From positions 310,001 through 374,000 of the forward strand of contig JAFYOS010000018.1 of NCBI GenBank assembly GCA_017560125.1: a stretch of DNA of 64,000 nt, given 5' to 3'. Below the pieces are notes generated by a model that saw only the letters and a program-made list of their open reading frames with translations, had not been told where the DNA came from and made no database searches. The DNA comes from Bacteroidaceae bacterium (lineage in GTDB: Bacteria; Bacteroidota; Bacteroidia; Bacteroidales; Bacteroidaceae). Shown in pieces: positions 27,911 through 36,319 of this stretch (positions are counted from its first letter, which is position 1; every line of letters starts with the position of its first letter). The position numbers and the translations under genes were made by a program.

Positions 27911-29269
27911 ATGCCCAACAAACGGATGCCGCTGGCACTCATACTCCTTTTAGTCCTCTTTTTGCCGATGTTTGCACAGCAGACTTCGGTGAAGGATATG
28001 CGTAGCCGTGTCAAGCGTCTGCAACAGCAGATAAAAGAGAAAGAGAATATCCTGTACTCGTCCGAGAAGGACGTGGCATCCAAGATAAGAAACCTGGGGC
28101 TGCTTACATCGAAAATAGATGAGCAGAAATCGTTGATAAAGCTGTTGGAAAACGAGGTGACGCTCATCGACAAAGAGATTGAGAAACTGTCGGGCGAGGT
28201 GAAACGTGGCGAGGAGTCTGTTTCGAAATCGCGCAGCGAGTATGCCGCCGCCCTCACCCGTGCCCGCCGATACGGCACCCTGCAGGATAAATTGCTTTTT
28301 GTGGTTTCGGCCGACGATTTCAATTCCATGCTTCGTCGTTACCGCTACACCCGCGAGTATATGAATGCCCATCGCAAATTAGCCGACGAGCTCAAAGAGG
28401 GTATAGCCGTCTTGCAGGCCAAGCGTAGCGAGATAGAGAAGGTGCGCGCCGATAAAATGACCTCAATCGAGGAGCGCAAGGGCGAGCAGCAGACGCTCAG
28501 AACGCTCGAAGAGCAGCAGCGCACGCTTGTGGCTGAACTGAAGCGCGAGAACAACAAGGTGAAAAAGGAACTCAATCGTCAGCGCACCGAGCTCGACAAT
28601 CTGAATGCGGCTATCGACAAGGCCATTGCCCAGGAGATAGAGGCGCGTCGCAAGGCCGAGGAGCGTGCCGCGCAGAAGAAGCAGATGGCAGCCAAGGCCG
28701 AAAAGGAAAAATCCAAGGGCAAGAGCGGAGGCAAGAAAAAAGAGAAGGCTCGCAAGGAGGCCAAGGAGCCCGAACTGCAACAGCCCAAGGAAGAACCCCG
28801 TACCGAACCTCAGCCCGAGGAGTATATACCCAGCAGCGCCGACATTAAAAAACTTACCGGCTCGTTCAGCGAGAACCGCGGCCGTCTGCCCGTCCCCATC
28901 ACCGGCCCCTACAGTGTGGTCAATTCCTATGGTCTGCAGCGTGCCATCACCGGCAAGGGTAATGTGCAGATAGACCTTGGCGGTGTCACATTCACCGGCC
29001 AGCGTGGAGCGAAGGCTCGTTCCGTTTTTCAGGGCAATGTCATGGGCGTCTATGGCGACAACGAATATGTTTTTGTGCTCATAAGCCACGGCTCGTACAT
29101 CACGGTCTATACCCGATTGAAAAATGTGCGTGTGAAGAAGGGCGACAAGGTAAAAGCCGGCGACATTATAGCCGATATTGCAACCGATATCAGCGGCAAC
29201 ACATCGTTGCTCTTCCAGATAAGAAACGGAAAGACCAAACTGAACCCCTATCAGTGGTTGAAACTGTAA
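27911..29269 (+). CDS. EnvC-like murein hydrolase activator with degenerate LytM (peptidase M23) domain
   Basis: A 452-residue exported protein. A signal sequence (about 1-22) is followed by a long coiled coil (about 25-250), a lysine/glutamate-rich linker (about 256-305) and a C-terminal LytM/M23 fold (about 320-452). The zinc-binding residues of active M23 peptidases are missing: the GxDH/D position reads QIDLGGV and the usual HxH position reads LLFQI; only HGSYITVY keeps its histidine. EnvC and NlpD have the same kind of loss and activate amidases instead of cutting peptidoglycan, so an activator role in cell separation is inferred. It follows the DUF4292 gene by 38 bases. Confidence 0.85.
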   Translation: MPNKRMPLALILLLVLFLPMFAQQTSVKDMRSRVKRLQQQIKEKENILYSSEKDVASKIRNLGLLTSKIDEQKSLIKLLENEVTLIDKEIEKLSGEVKRGEESVSKSRSEYAAALTRARRYGTLQDKLLFVVSADDFNSMLRRYRYTREYMNAHRKLADELKEGIAVLQAKRSEIEKVRADKMTSIEERKGEQQTLRTLEEQQRTLVAELKRENNKVKKELNRQRTELDNLNAAIDKAIAQEIEARRKAEERAAQKKQMAAKAEKEKSKGKSGGKKKEKARKEAKEPELQQPKEEPRTEPQPEEYIPSSADIKKLTGSFSENRGRLPVPITGPYSVVNSYGLQRAITGKGNVQIDLGGVTFTGQRGAKARSVFQGNVMGVYGDNEYVFVLISHGSYITVYTRLKNVRVKKGDKVKAGDIIADIATDISGNTSLLFQIRNGKTKLNPYQWLKL

Positions 29270-29281
29270 AATGGTAACACA

Positions 29282-29896
29282 ATGAAAAACACGACGATAA
29301 AAAGATTTCTGCTTGGTGCGTTGCTCGTTTTTGCGACAACCATGGTGCATGGACAGATTTTGGACGGAACCGTGCAGTCGGCACGCTACCGTGTGTCACT
29401 GCCGTTGACCTTCAATTTCGACGACGGCTCAATCAATTCCTCGCCCTATATCAGCTACAAGCACGACATAGCATCGTGGCTCAAGGGCGCGGCTTTTGCC
29501 CAATACAACATCAAGCAAGAGGCCTTCGTGCCGCAACTGTGGTTCGAATTTTCCGCTGCAAAGCGCTACTATCTGCTGTCGCGCTCCATTTTCAATACCC
29601 GCACCGGAAAATATTCACACGGTCTTGCCGCCACAGTGAAACTGCCCTCGCACCTGTCGATCGATGCCACATGGGACAATATGTTCCAGCAGGCGGGCAC
29701 CACACACCTCGACCGCTTTCAGGTGGTTGGCGGTTACATAAACAAGCGTTTCATAGCCAATGCCGGTTACTCCATGCTCTACAAAAAGGGCATCGTGGCC
29801 AACCTGCGCATCATATTCAGCCGCTACTATTTCCTTCAGATGAAGTACGACGGCGGTCAGAACTGCTATGTGCTTACATCGTATATAAACCTATAA
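29282..29896 (+). CDS. Exported protein with outer-membrane-barrel-like pattern
   Basis: A 204-residue protein with a signal sequence (about 7-24, ending VHGQ). The rest is rich in alternating hydrophobic and aromatic residues with repeated short strands (for example AKRYYLLSR, RFQVVGGYINKRFIANAGY, RYYFLQMKYDGG), which suggests a small beta barrel of the outer membrane. I do not recognise a named family. It sits 12 bases after the EnvC-like gene and 15 before the nucleotidyltransferase fusion. Confidence 0.65.
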   Translation: MKNTTIKRFLLGALLVFATTMVHGQILDGTVQSARYRVSLPLTFNFDDGSINSSPYISYKHDIASWLKGAAFAQYNIKQEAFVPQLWFEFSAAKRYYLLSRSIFNTRTGKYSHGLAATVKLPSHLSIDATWDNMFQQAGTTHLDRFQVVGGYINKRFIANAGYSMLYKKGIVANLRIIFSRYYFLQMKYDGGQNCYVLTSYINL

Positions 29897-29911
29897 CATA
29901 ATCCCAAGATT

Positions 29912-31048
29912 ATGAGCAAGAAAGTATTTGTATCGGGATGTTACGATATGCTCCATTCGGGGCATGTGGCATTCTTCGAAGAGGCAGCCTCGTATGGCGA
30001 CCTCTATGTAGGAATCGGTTCGGATAGAACCATTCGCGACCTAAAGAACCGCAAGACAATAAATACCGAGCGCGAGCGTCTTTATATGGTAAAGGCCATA
30101 CGCTACGTGAAGGATGCCTTTGTGAATTCGGGCAGCGGCATCATGGACTTCGCCGAGGATGTGAAGCGCCTGAAGCCCGACATATTTTTTGTCAACAGCG
30201 ACGGTTACACCCCCGAGAAGCGTCGTTTTTGCGAGGAGCACTCCATAGAGCTCGTGGTCAGCAAACGCGAACCGGCAGCCGGTCTTCCGCGTCGTTCCAC
30301 AACAGCCCTGCGACAGGAGTGCAATATACCTTATCGCATCGATCTTGCAGGTGGATGGCACGACCAGCACAGCGTGAACAAACTGTTCCCCGGCTCGGTG
30401 ATAACCATTTGCATCGAGCCCGATTACGAATTCAACAACCGCAGCGGCATGAGTACTTCGTCGCGCAAGGCAGCGATAGAGATGTGGCATGTCGATATTC
30501 CCGAGGGCGACCGTGAAACGCTTGCCAAGATGGTGTTCCGCTACGAGAACCCTCCCGGCAGCACATATATCAGCGGCTCGCAGGATGCAATAGGTATCGT
30601 TATGCCCGGTCTTAACCGCCTCGACTACGACAACGACTTCTGGCCGGTGGCAATAGAGAGCGTGACCGACCCTGCTGTGCTCGATTTCATCGAACGCAAC
30701 ATATGGTTGGTGCCTATGTCGCCCCGCATGAGCGACTACAACGTCCTCGAGAACACAAATATCACCGTCGAGGGTGCGCAGCGTCTTGCAGCGGCCACAG
30801 ACAAGTGCTGGCAGGCGCTTGTGGCACGCGACATCGATGCATGGGGCGCCGCTTCGGTCGAGGCCTTCAATGCCCAGATTGCCATGTATCCCAATATGGC
30901 TCCCAAAGAGGTCATCGACAGCATAAATATCTACAAGGACAGCGTCAAGGGATATAAAATAACCGGCGCCGGCGGTGGCGGCTATCTTGTCCTCATAAGC
31001 GACAAACCCGTAGAGAATGCCCTGCAGATAAGAATAAGAAGGGGATAG
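29912..31048 (+). CDS. Nucleotidyltransferase / GHMP-kinase-like fusion protein
   Basis: A 378-residue two-domain cytoplasmic protein. Residues about 4-130 form a cytidylyltransferase-like domain with GCYDMLHSGHVAFFEEA (HSGH nucleotide motif) and VGIGSD. From about 138 a GHMP kinase-like domain begins with PYRIDLAGGWHDQ (motif 1), then GMSTSSRKAA, which resembles the phosphate-binding motif 2, then SGSQDAIGI and the C-terminal motif 3 KITGAGGGG. Motifs 1 and 2 are much closer than in standard GHMP kinases, so the domain is compact or shortened. The pairing suggests activation of a sugar or polyol by phosphorylation and nucleotide transfer, like HldE or FKP in logic, but the substrate is unknown. 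Confidence 0.7.
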   Translation: MSKKVFVSGCYDMLHSGHVAFFEEAASYGDLYVGIGSDRTIRDLKNRKTINTERERLYMVKAIRYVKDAFVNSGSGIMDFAEDVKRLKPDIFFVNSDGYTPEKRRFCEEHSIELVVSKREPAAGLPRRSTTALRQECNIPYRIDLAGGWHDQHSVNKLFPGSVITICIEPDYEFNNRSGMSTSSRKAAIEMWHVDIPEGDRETLAKMVFRYENPPGSTYISGSQDAIGIVMPGLNRLDYDNDFWPVAIESVTDPAVLDFIERNIWLVPMSPRMSDYNVLENTNITVEGAQRLAAATDKCWQALVARDIDAWGAASVEAFNAQIAMYPNMAPKEVIDSINIYKDSVKGYKITGAGGGGYLVLISDKPVENALQIRIRRG

Positions 31049-31080
31049 AATATTTAGTGAAAATACAATAAGTCTTTTAT

Positions 31081-33039
31081 ATGAACAGAATTACGGTTTT
31101 TATATTAGCGGTTTTGTGTACGCTCGGCGTGGCGGCACAGAACTGGTCGGCAGCGGTCGAAAAGGCGATGGGCAGCAAGGCCTTCTCGTCGGCTTCGGCA
31201 GCGGTGCTGCTCGACAGTACAGGAGTGAGTGTCACCGACAATGGTTCGGGTAGTTTTACCATCCACAAGGTGGTGCGCATACAGGACAATAAGGGCGCCC
31301 TTGCCCACAGGGTGTTGGTCTATGACTACGATCCCCTGACGGCTTCGGCCCGCTTCGACAAGGTTACTGTGACATCGTCCAATGGCGATGTGCGCGAGAT
31401 TGACCCTTCGACCGCATGCGACTATGCAGCTCCAGCGCGTGCCATCTATTGGGGCGCACGACAGATAATGATTGAGCTTGGTGCGTTGCAGCCCGGCGAC
31501 ATTGTAGATTATACAATAGCCAAGAAGGGTTTCACATATGCTCTGTTGGCCGATGTTCCTGCCGACGATGACGAGCGCTTTGTGCCTCCCATGCGCGGCG
31601 AATTCTACGATATTGTTCCTTTCTGGGTGGAATATCCCACCGTCGAGAAAATTTACAGCGTGAGCGTTCCTCAGGACAAGCCCGTGCAGTATGAATTCTA
31701 TCAGGGTGAGTGCCGTTCATCGGTGCGCAAGGCCGGTGGACGCAATCTGTTTACCTTCTCGGTGTCAATGGCATTGCCCTTCAAGCGCGAGCCCAATATG
31801 GCCGACCTCTACGATGTGGCGCCCAAGCTCATGCTCTCGTCAACAGAGACATGGAACGAAAAATCTCTTTGGTTCCACAAGGTAAACGAGGACTATGGCA
31901 GTTTCGAGCCCACACCCGAAGCACAGAAGAAGGTCGATGAACTGCTCAAGGGCGTTAAGGACGACATGCAGAAAATTTCTATCCTCACCCACTGGGTAGC
32001 CGACAATATGCGCTATTCGGGTATTCCCATGGGCAAGGGCGAGGGTTATACGCTGCACAACACCAAGATGAACTTCACCGACCGTTGCGGCGTGTGCAAG
32101 GACAAGGCTGCGATGCTTATCTCCATGCTCCGTATGGCCGGCTTCGAGGCCTATCCCGCAATGACCATGGCCGGTTCGCGCATCGAGACCATCCCTGCCG
32201 ACCACTTCAACCACTGCGTTACGGTTGTGAAGCTGCAGGATGGCACATATATGCCTCTCGACCCCACATGGGTTCCCTTCAAACGCGAGCTGTGGTCGAG
32301 CGCCGAGCAGCAGCAGAACTATCTTCCCGGTATTCCCGAAAGTTCCGACCTTTGCATCACACCCGTTTCCGATCCCATGAACCACTACCTGAAAATCACC
32401 GCTAAGACATCGCTTGCGGTCGATGGTACGCTCAGTGGCGAATTTGTGGTTAACGCCGAGGGTCAGTCCGACGGTTCGGTTCGTTCACCCTTCCTTCAGG
32501 GCTATGCCGACCGTGTGTATCGTGCGCTCGAGTCGCAGTTGAAGGCTGTGGCCCCCCAGGCCACTCTGCTTGGCTACACCTGCAAGGATGCCAAGGATTA
32601 TCAGAAGGCACCCATCGAGCTCAAGATACGTTTCACCATCCCCGCCTATGCAACAGTGGGCGAGGGTGTCATCATGTGCAAGCCCCTTGTATTCTCGGGC
32701 CTTTACGGCGGTGTGTGCAGTTTCCTTCGCGTCGATACAAGCATCGAGGAACGTAAATATACCTTCAAGGATGCCTGCTCGCGCTATGTTGAGCTGACCG
32801 AAACGATGCAGTTGCCCGCTGGCTACAAAATGTTGCAGCCCGCCCGTGAACGCTCGGTCGAGGGTAGCGTGGCCAATGCATCGGGAAGCATTGCTCAAGA
32901 GGGTAACAAACTGCTTGCCAAGCAGAAGATATCTTTGGGCAAACGCGTTTACGAGGCTTCGGACTGGAGCGAGTTCCGTGCGGCCGTGAACGCCTACAAA
33001 GAGATAACAAACGCGATGTTGGTATTCGAGAAGAAGTAA
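31081..33039 (+). CDS. Exported DUF3857 and transglutaminase-like protein
   Basis: A 652-residue exported protein with a signal sequence (about 1-20). The N-terminal DUF3857 domain covers about residues 45-230 and a transglutaminase-like fold follows, with the full cysteine-histidine-aspartate triad visible in DRCGVCKDKA (about 337-346), DHFNHCVTV (about 376-384) and PLDPTW (about 393-398). Enzymes of this fold may act as cysteine peptidases or cross-linkers; the substrate is unknown. It is followed after 4 bases by a related protein lacking the triad, and both follow the nucleotidyltransferase fusion. Confidence 0.85.
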   Translation: MNRITVFILAVLCTLGVAAQNWSAAVEKAMGSKAFSSASAAVLLDSTGVSVTDNGSGSFTIHKVVRIQDNKGALAHRVLVYDYDPLTASARFDKVTVTSSNGDVREIDPSTACDYAAPARAIYWGARQIMIELGALQPGDIVDYTIAKKGFTYALLADVPADDDERFVPPMRGEFYDIVPFWVEYPTVEKIYSVSVPQDKPVQYEFYQGECRSSVRKAGGRNLFTFSVSMALPFKREPNMADLYDVAPKLMLSSTETWNEKSLWFHKVNEDYGSFEPTPEAQKKVDELLKGVKDDMQKISILTHWVADNMRYSGIPMGKGEGYTLHNTKMNFTDRCGVCKDKAAMLISMLRMAGFEAYPAMTMAGSRIETIPADHFNHCVTVVKLQDGTYMPLDPTWVPFKRELWSSAEQQQNYLPGIPESSDLCITPVSDPMNHYLKITAKTSLAVDGTLSGEFVVNAEGQSDGSVRSPFLQGYADRVYRALESQLKAVAPQATLLGYTCKDAKDYQKAPIELKIRFTIPAYATVGEGVIMCKPLVFSGLYGGVCSFLRVDTSIEERKYTFKDACSRYVELTETMQLPAGYKMLQPARERSVEGSVANASGSIAQEGNKLLAKQKISLGKRVYEASDWSEFRAAVNAYKEITNAMLVFEKK

Positions 33040-33043
33040 AGCT

Positions 33044-34672
33044 ATGAAAAGAAATATAATTGTAATGATGGCTATGATGTTTGCCATGCAGATGTTTGCG
33101 GTAGCCGACGGTACATATAAAAGCATAATAAGCGAATACACGCTGGCGGCCGATGGCACAATGACACAGCGTGTGAAGAAGGTGCTCAAGTACAACACCC
33201 ACCATTCGTTCTTCAGCCTCTTTGGCGAGACGTTTGTGGTGTTCAATCCCGAATTTCAGACCATCAAGGTCGATACTTCATATACTGTGCAGCAGGATGG
33301 TACGGTGATACATACCCCTGCCAATGCCTTTAATTACGTGCTTCCTTCGATGGCAGCCAAGGCTCCCGACTACAACAAGCTCACCGAGCTTGTGATTACC
33401 CACACAGGCCTCGAGCTTGGTGCAACCACCTATCTCGAATATACCATTACCACAGCTCCCGATGTGTATGGTTCGCTCGATATAGACGAGGTGATAGGAG
33501 TGGCGGGTGCCGATATCGATAAATATCAGGTGGTGGTAAATGTCCCCGAAGGTACTTCGCTTCGCTGGAGCCTCACCGATTCCAAGGTGAAACCCACTGT
33601 CAAGGGTGGTCGATATGTGTGGACATTTACCGGCGTGAAATCGGCCAAGGGCGAGGCTAATACCCCCTGCGAATATGGTGGCGTACCCCATTTGTCGGTG
33701 ACAACAGCCGCTTCGCTTGCCGAAAATCTGCTGCCGCTGACCATAGAGACACGCGACCTTTGCCGTGTACCTGCCGAGTACCTGTTGCCTAATGGAACCA
33801 ATGCACAGCGTGCGGCGGCCATTCAGAAATATATCGTCAACGGTCTTTCGCTCTGCAAGGTGCCTGCCTATTACACGGGCAACCGTGTGCGCCAGTGCCG
33901 CAGTGTGATGGCTACGGCCTATGGCACCGAACCCGAGAAGGCACTTGCCATGGCCAAGCTCATGCGCACCGAAGGCCTTCAGGCACAGGTGGTTGTTGCT
34001 TTCCCTGCAATGCAGCAGGTGAAGACCGTGCGCAACATCGCCGAGTATATGGTGCTTTGCGACGGAATCTTCTACTCGGTACGCACCCTCGGCGAGTCGC
34101 CGTTGCGTTGGCGCACCGCGCACTACGATTTCTACGACCTTGGCGGCACCAAAATAGATGCACCCGCAAACGACACCGAGATCAAGCTCGTGGGCAAGAT
34201 TGCACTTTCGGCCCAGAAGGCTGGTGTGGAGTGCGAATACAGCGTTACACCCGAGCGCTCTTCTAAGGATGCTGGAAAATATACCGAAGAGACCAAGCCC
34301 TATGCAGGTAACGGTTATGTAGTATATTCGCTTCCCGATCCCGTGTCGGGCTCTGCTGCCCGATGGGGTATGCTTTCGCTTTCCAAGGAGCGCCACGCTT
34401 CGTTTGCGCTTCCTTACAAGGTGAACGAGGCCTATGAATACACCGTGTCGCTCGATGGCATAAAATCGGTTACCAAGGATGTGCGTAAAAGCATCAAAAA
34501 TTCGGTGGGTAGCGTGAATATTACCATCGTGAACAGTGGCGACAGCATTGTTGTAAAGCGTTCAATAGCACTGAATATGGCCGTTGTGCCTGCCGGTAAG
34601 TATAGCGAGCTTTTGCAGATGATGAACCTTTGGAACAATCCCAATTACCGCAAGATAGTGGCACAGCAGTAA
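33044..34672 (+). CDS. Exported DUF3857-type protein with a degenerate transglutaminase region
   Basis: A 542-residue exported protein with a signal sequence (about 1-19). Its N-terminal half resembles the DUF3857 domain of the preceding gene. The later segment MATAYGTEPEKALAMAKLM aligns by pattern with the catalytic-cysteine helix of transglutaminase-like proteins (GxCKDKA), but the cysteine position is not conserved, and no matching HxxHxxV or DPTW is seen. It is probably an inactive partner or binding protein. It is translated from 4 bases after the preceding stop and ends the long operon. Confidence 0.75.
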   Translation: MKRNIIVMMAMMFAMQMFAVADGTYKSIISEYTLAADGTMTQRVKKVLKYNTHHSFFSLFGETFVVFNPEFQTIKVDTSYTVQQDGTVIHTPANAFNYVLPSMAAKAPDYNKLTELVITHTGLELGATTYLEYTITTAPDVYGSLDIDEVIGVAGADIDKYQVVVNVPEGTSLRWSLTDSKVKPTVKGGRYVWTFTGVKSAKGEANTPCEYGGVPHLSVTTAASLAENLLPLTIETRDLCRVPAEYLLPNGTNAQRAAAIQKYIVNGLSLCKVPAYYTGNRVRQCRSVMATAYGTEPEKALAMAKLMRTEGLQAQVVVAFPAMQQVKTVRNIAEYMVLCDGIFYSVRTLGESPLRWRTAHYDFYDLGGTKIDAPANDTEIKLVGKIALSAQKAGVECEYSVTPERSSKDAGKYTEETKPYAGNGYVVYSLPDPVSGSAARWGMLSLSKERHASFALPYKVNEAYEYTVSLDGIKSVTKDVRKSIKNSVGSVNITIVNSGDSIVVKRSIALNMAVVPAGKYSELLQMMNLWNNPNYRKIVAQQ

Positions 34673-34697
34673 TGCGTGCCACTATGTAATGCCGCCC

Positions 34698-34723
34698 GGG
34701 GTAAAATAAATCCCTTTTACCCC
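34698..34723 (+). terminator. Hairpin after the DUF3857 operon
   Basis: GGGGTAAAA and TTTTACCCC form a perfect 9-bp stem with loop TAAATCCC. Only a weak T stretch follows, and the right arm touches the rplS -33 region. Confidence 0.55.
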
Positions 34724-34753
34724 TTGTGGATTAAGTAATTTTATCTATCTTTG
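34723..34753 (+). promoter_or_regulatory. Promoter of rplS
   Basis: CTTG at 34723-34726 and TATCTTTG at 34746-34753 are spaced by 19 bases, a near-consensus Bacteroides promoter with an 86-base leader before the rplS ATG. Confidence 0.7.
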
Positions 34754-34839
34754 CATCCGCTTTCGGCGTAATCGCTGTCAAGGAAGAGTAACTTGGTATG
34801 TTGCGCTGGAGAGATGAACAATTTTTTAATACCAATACA

Positions 34840-35190
34840 ATGGATTTACTTAAAATTGCTAAAGAAGCATTTGCAACAGACGTTAAACGTGAGTTGGATT
34901 TTCATCCCGGTGACACAATCACAGTAGCTTACAAGATTATCGAGGGTACAAAGGAGCGTATTCAGTTGTATCGCGGTGTAGTTATCCGCATCTGCGGCCA
35001 CGGCGAAGAGAAGCGTTTCACAGTACGTAAGATGTCAGGTACTGTAGGTGTTGAGCGTATCTTCCCCTTGAACTCGCCTTCAATCGACAGCATCACAATC
35101 AACAAGTATGGTCGTGTTCGTCGCGCGAAGCTTTACTACTTGCGTGCTCTTACTGGTAAGAAAGCTCGTATCAAAGAGATTAAGAAGTAA
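34840..35190 (+). CDS. rplS: 50S ribosomal protein L19
   Basis: A 116-residue protein at the 30S-50S interface. The segments [16 protein letters not shown] and [10 protein letters not shown], then [15 protein letters not shown], are typical. The ATG at 34840 gives the canonical [11 protein letters not shown] start; an in-frame ATG at 34798 adds unconserved residues. Its own promoter and an 18-bp terminator make it a single-gene unit. Confidence 0.97.
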   Translation: MDLLKIAKEAFATDVKRELDFHPGDTITVAYKIIEGTKERIQLYRGVVIRICGHGEEKRFTVRKMSGTVGVERIFPLNSPSIDSITINKYGRVRRAKLYYLRALTGKKARIKEIKK

Positions 35191-35201
35191 TTTGCAATTG
35201 C

Positions 35202-35244
35202 AAAACATAAAAGGCTGCCCCTCAAAGGCAGCCTTTTATGTTTT
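35202..35244. terminator. Bidirectional terminator between rplS and the DUF2007 gene
   Basis: AAAACATAAAAGGCTGCC (35202-35219) and its exact inverted complement (35227-35244) form an 18-bp stem with A/T-rich ends on both sides. It lies between convergent genes and can end transcription from both. Confidence 0.85.
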
Positions 35245-35258
35245 ATGCGCTCAGGCCT

Positions 35259-35510
35259 TTAATTGTATGGTACCGACGAAAGCGAATTTGTCGATATCAG
35301 TTTTTCGGCCGATTCCCTATCCCTGCTGTCCACCAAAACAAATACCTCGCCGCCCAAGGTAGCGTAGGGCGATGTTACGGCCGAGAGCGTATCGTTCTCG
35401 AGCATACATGCAATATGGTTGGCCTCCAACAAGCCTTGTATTATCTGTGCCTGCCACAGATTTCCGCAGAAAACCTTTACCAATCTGTGCTGTGAATCCT
35501 TGCCTGACAT
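35259..35510 (-). CDS. DUF2007 family protein
   Basis: An 83-residue protein matching DUF2007 (putative signal-transducing family): start with VKVFCGNLWQAQIIQGLLEANHI, then a loop and EVFVLVDSRDRESAEKLI. The fold resembles small regulatory alpha-beta domains, but no function is established. It stands alone on the minus strand with a strong GGAGGT ribosome site. Confidence 0.8.
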   Translation of the reverse strand: MSGKDSQHRLVKVFCGNLWQAQIIQGLLEANHIACMLENDTLSAVTSPYATLGGEVFVLVDSRDRESAEKLISTNSLSSVPYN

Positions 35511-35514
35511 ATTT

Positions 35515-35520
35515 ACCTCC
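35515..35520 (-). promoter_or_regulatory. Strong Shine-Dalgarno sequence before the DUF2007 gene
   Basis: On the minus strand GGAGGT precedes the ATG by 4 bases. Such sites are uncommon here, and it fixes the start of this short gene. Confidence 0.65.
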
Positions 35521-35692
35521 TTTTCTTTATAGACACCCTCGTCAAAAGGCGTTCAATTAAAAAACAAAGCATGGGCGCTATTGTTGCCCCGCCAACATAT
35601 AAATTGATTCAAAAATATCGTGCAACAGGGCTTGTAATGAAGAATTATTTATTAAAAAATCTTAAAATTCATTATCATTCCTGCTTATTCCC

Positions 35693-35700
35693 TATTTTTG
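35693..35700 (+). promoter_or_regulatory. Bacteroides-type -7 box for frr
   Basis: TATTTTTG matches TAnnTTTG, 58 bases before the frr ATG. No clear -33 box is seen. Confidence 0.6.
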
Positions 35701-35758
35701 TAAAACCGAGGCAATAAATAGGCCTTAATAACAAATGTAAAACCAAAAACACAATATT

Positions 35759-36319
35759 ATGTTAGACGTAAAAGCATGCTTGAATGATTGCGAAGAGATG
35801 ATGGAGATGGCAGTAATGCACCTCGAAGAAGAATTCTCACATATACGTGCCGGCAAGGCCAATGTTCACATCCTCGACTGTGTACGCGTGAATTCGTACG
35901 GTTCGGAGGTACCCTTGAACAACGTAGCTACAGTGACTACTCCCGACCTCAGAACAATTTCAATCAAGCCCTGGGACAAGAGCATGTTCAATGCCATCGA
36001 GAAGGCTATCATCGACTCACCCGTAGGCATCATGCCCGCCAATAACGGCGAAGTAATCATCCTTGCTATTCCCCCCTTGACCGGTGAGCGTCGTCAGCAG
36101 CTGGTTAAGCAGTGTGCCAAGGAGATGGAGACTGCAAAAATCAGCATCCGTAACGCACGTCGCGACGGTATCGACACCCTTAAAAAGGCTATCAAGGATG
36201 GTCTGCCCGAGGATATGGAGAAGGACGGCGAGGAGAGCTTGCAGCGCATTCACGACAAGTTCATAAAGAAGACCGAAGAGCTCTTCGCAATAAAAGAGAA
36301 AGAGATAATGACTGTATAA
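35759..36319 (+). CDS. frr: Ribosome recycling factor
   Basis: A 186-residue factor that splits post-termination ribosomes with EF-G. The segments HIRAGKANVHILD, SIKPWDKSMFNAIEKAI and NARRDGIDTLKK are signature sequences. Length is normal. It shares an operon with rsgA, which begins on the base after its stop; the commonly adjacent pyrH is not present. Confidence 0.97.
   Translation: MLDVKACLNDCEEMMEMAVMHLEEEFSHIRAGKANVHILDCVRVNSYGSEVPLNNVATVTTPDLRTISIKPWDKSMFNAIEKAIIDSPVGIMPANNGEVIILAIPPLTGERRQQLVKQCAKEMETAKISIRNARRDGIDTLKKAIKDGLPEDMEKDGEESLQRIHDKFIKKTEELFAIKEKEIMTV

Noticed and set aside
33278..34396. 372-codon minus-strand open frame antisense to the second DUF3857 gene
   Set aside because: No domain or signal is recognised and the plus-strand gene has a signal peptide and operon context.
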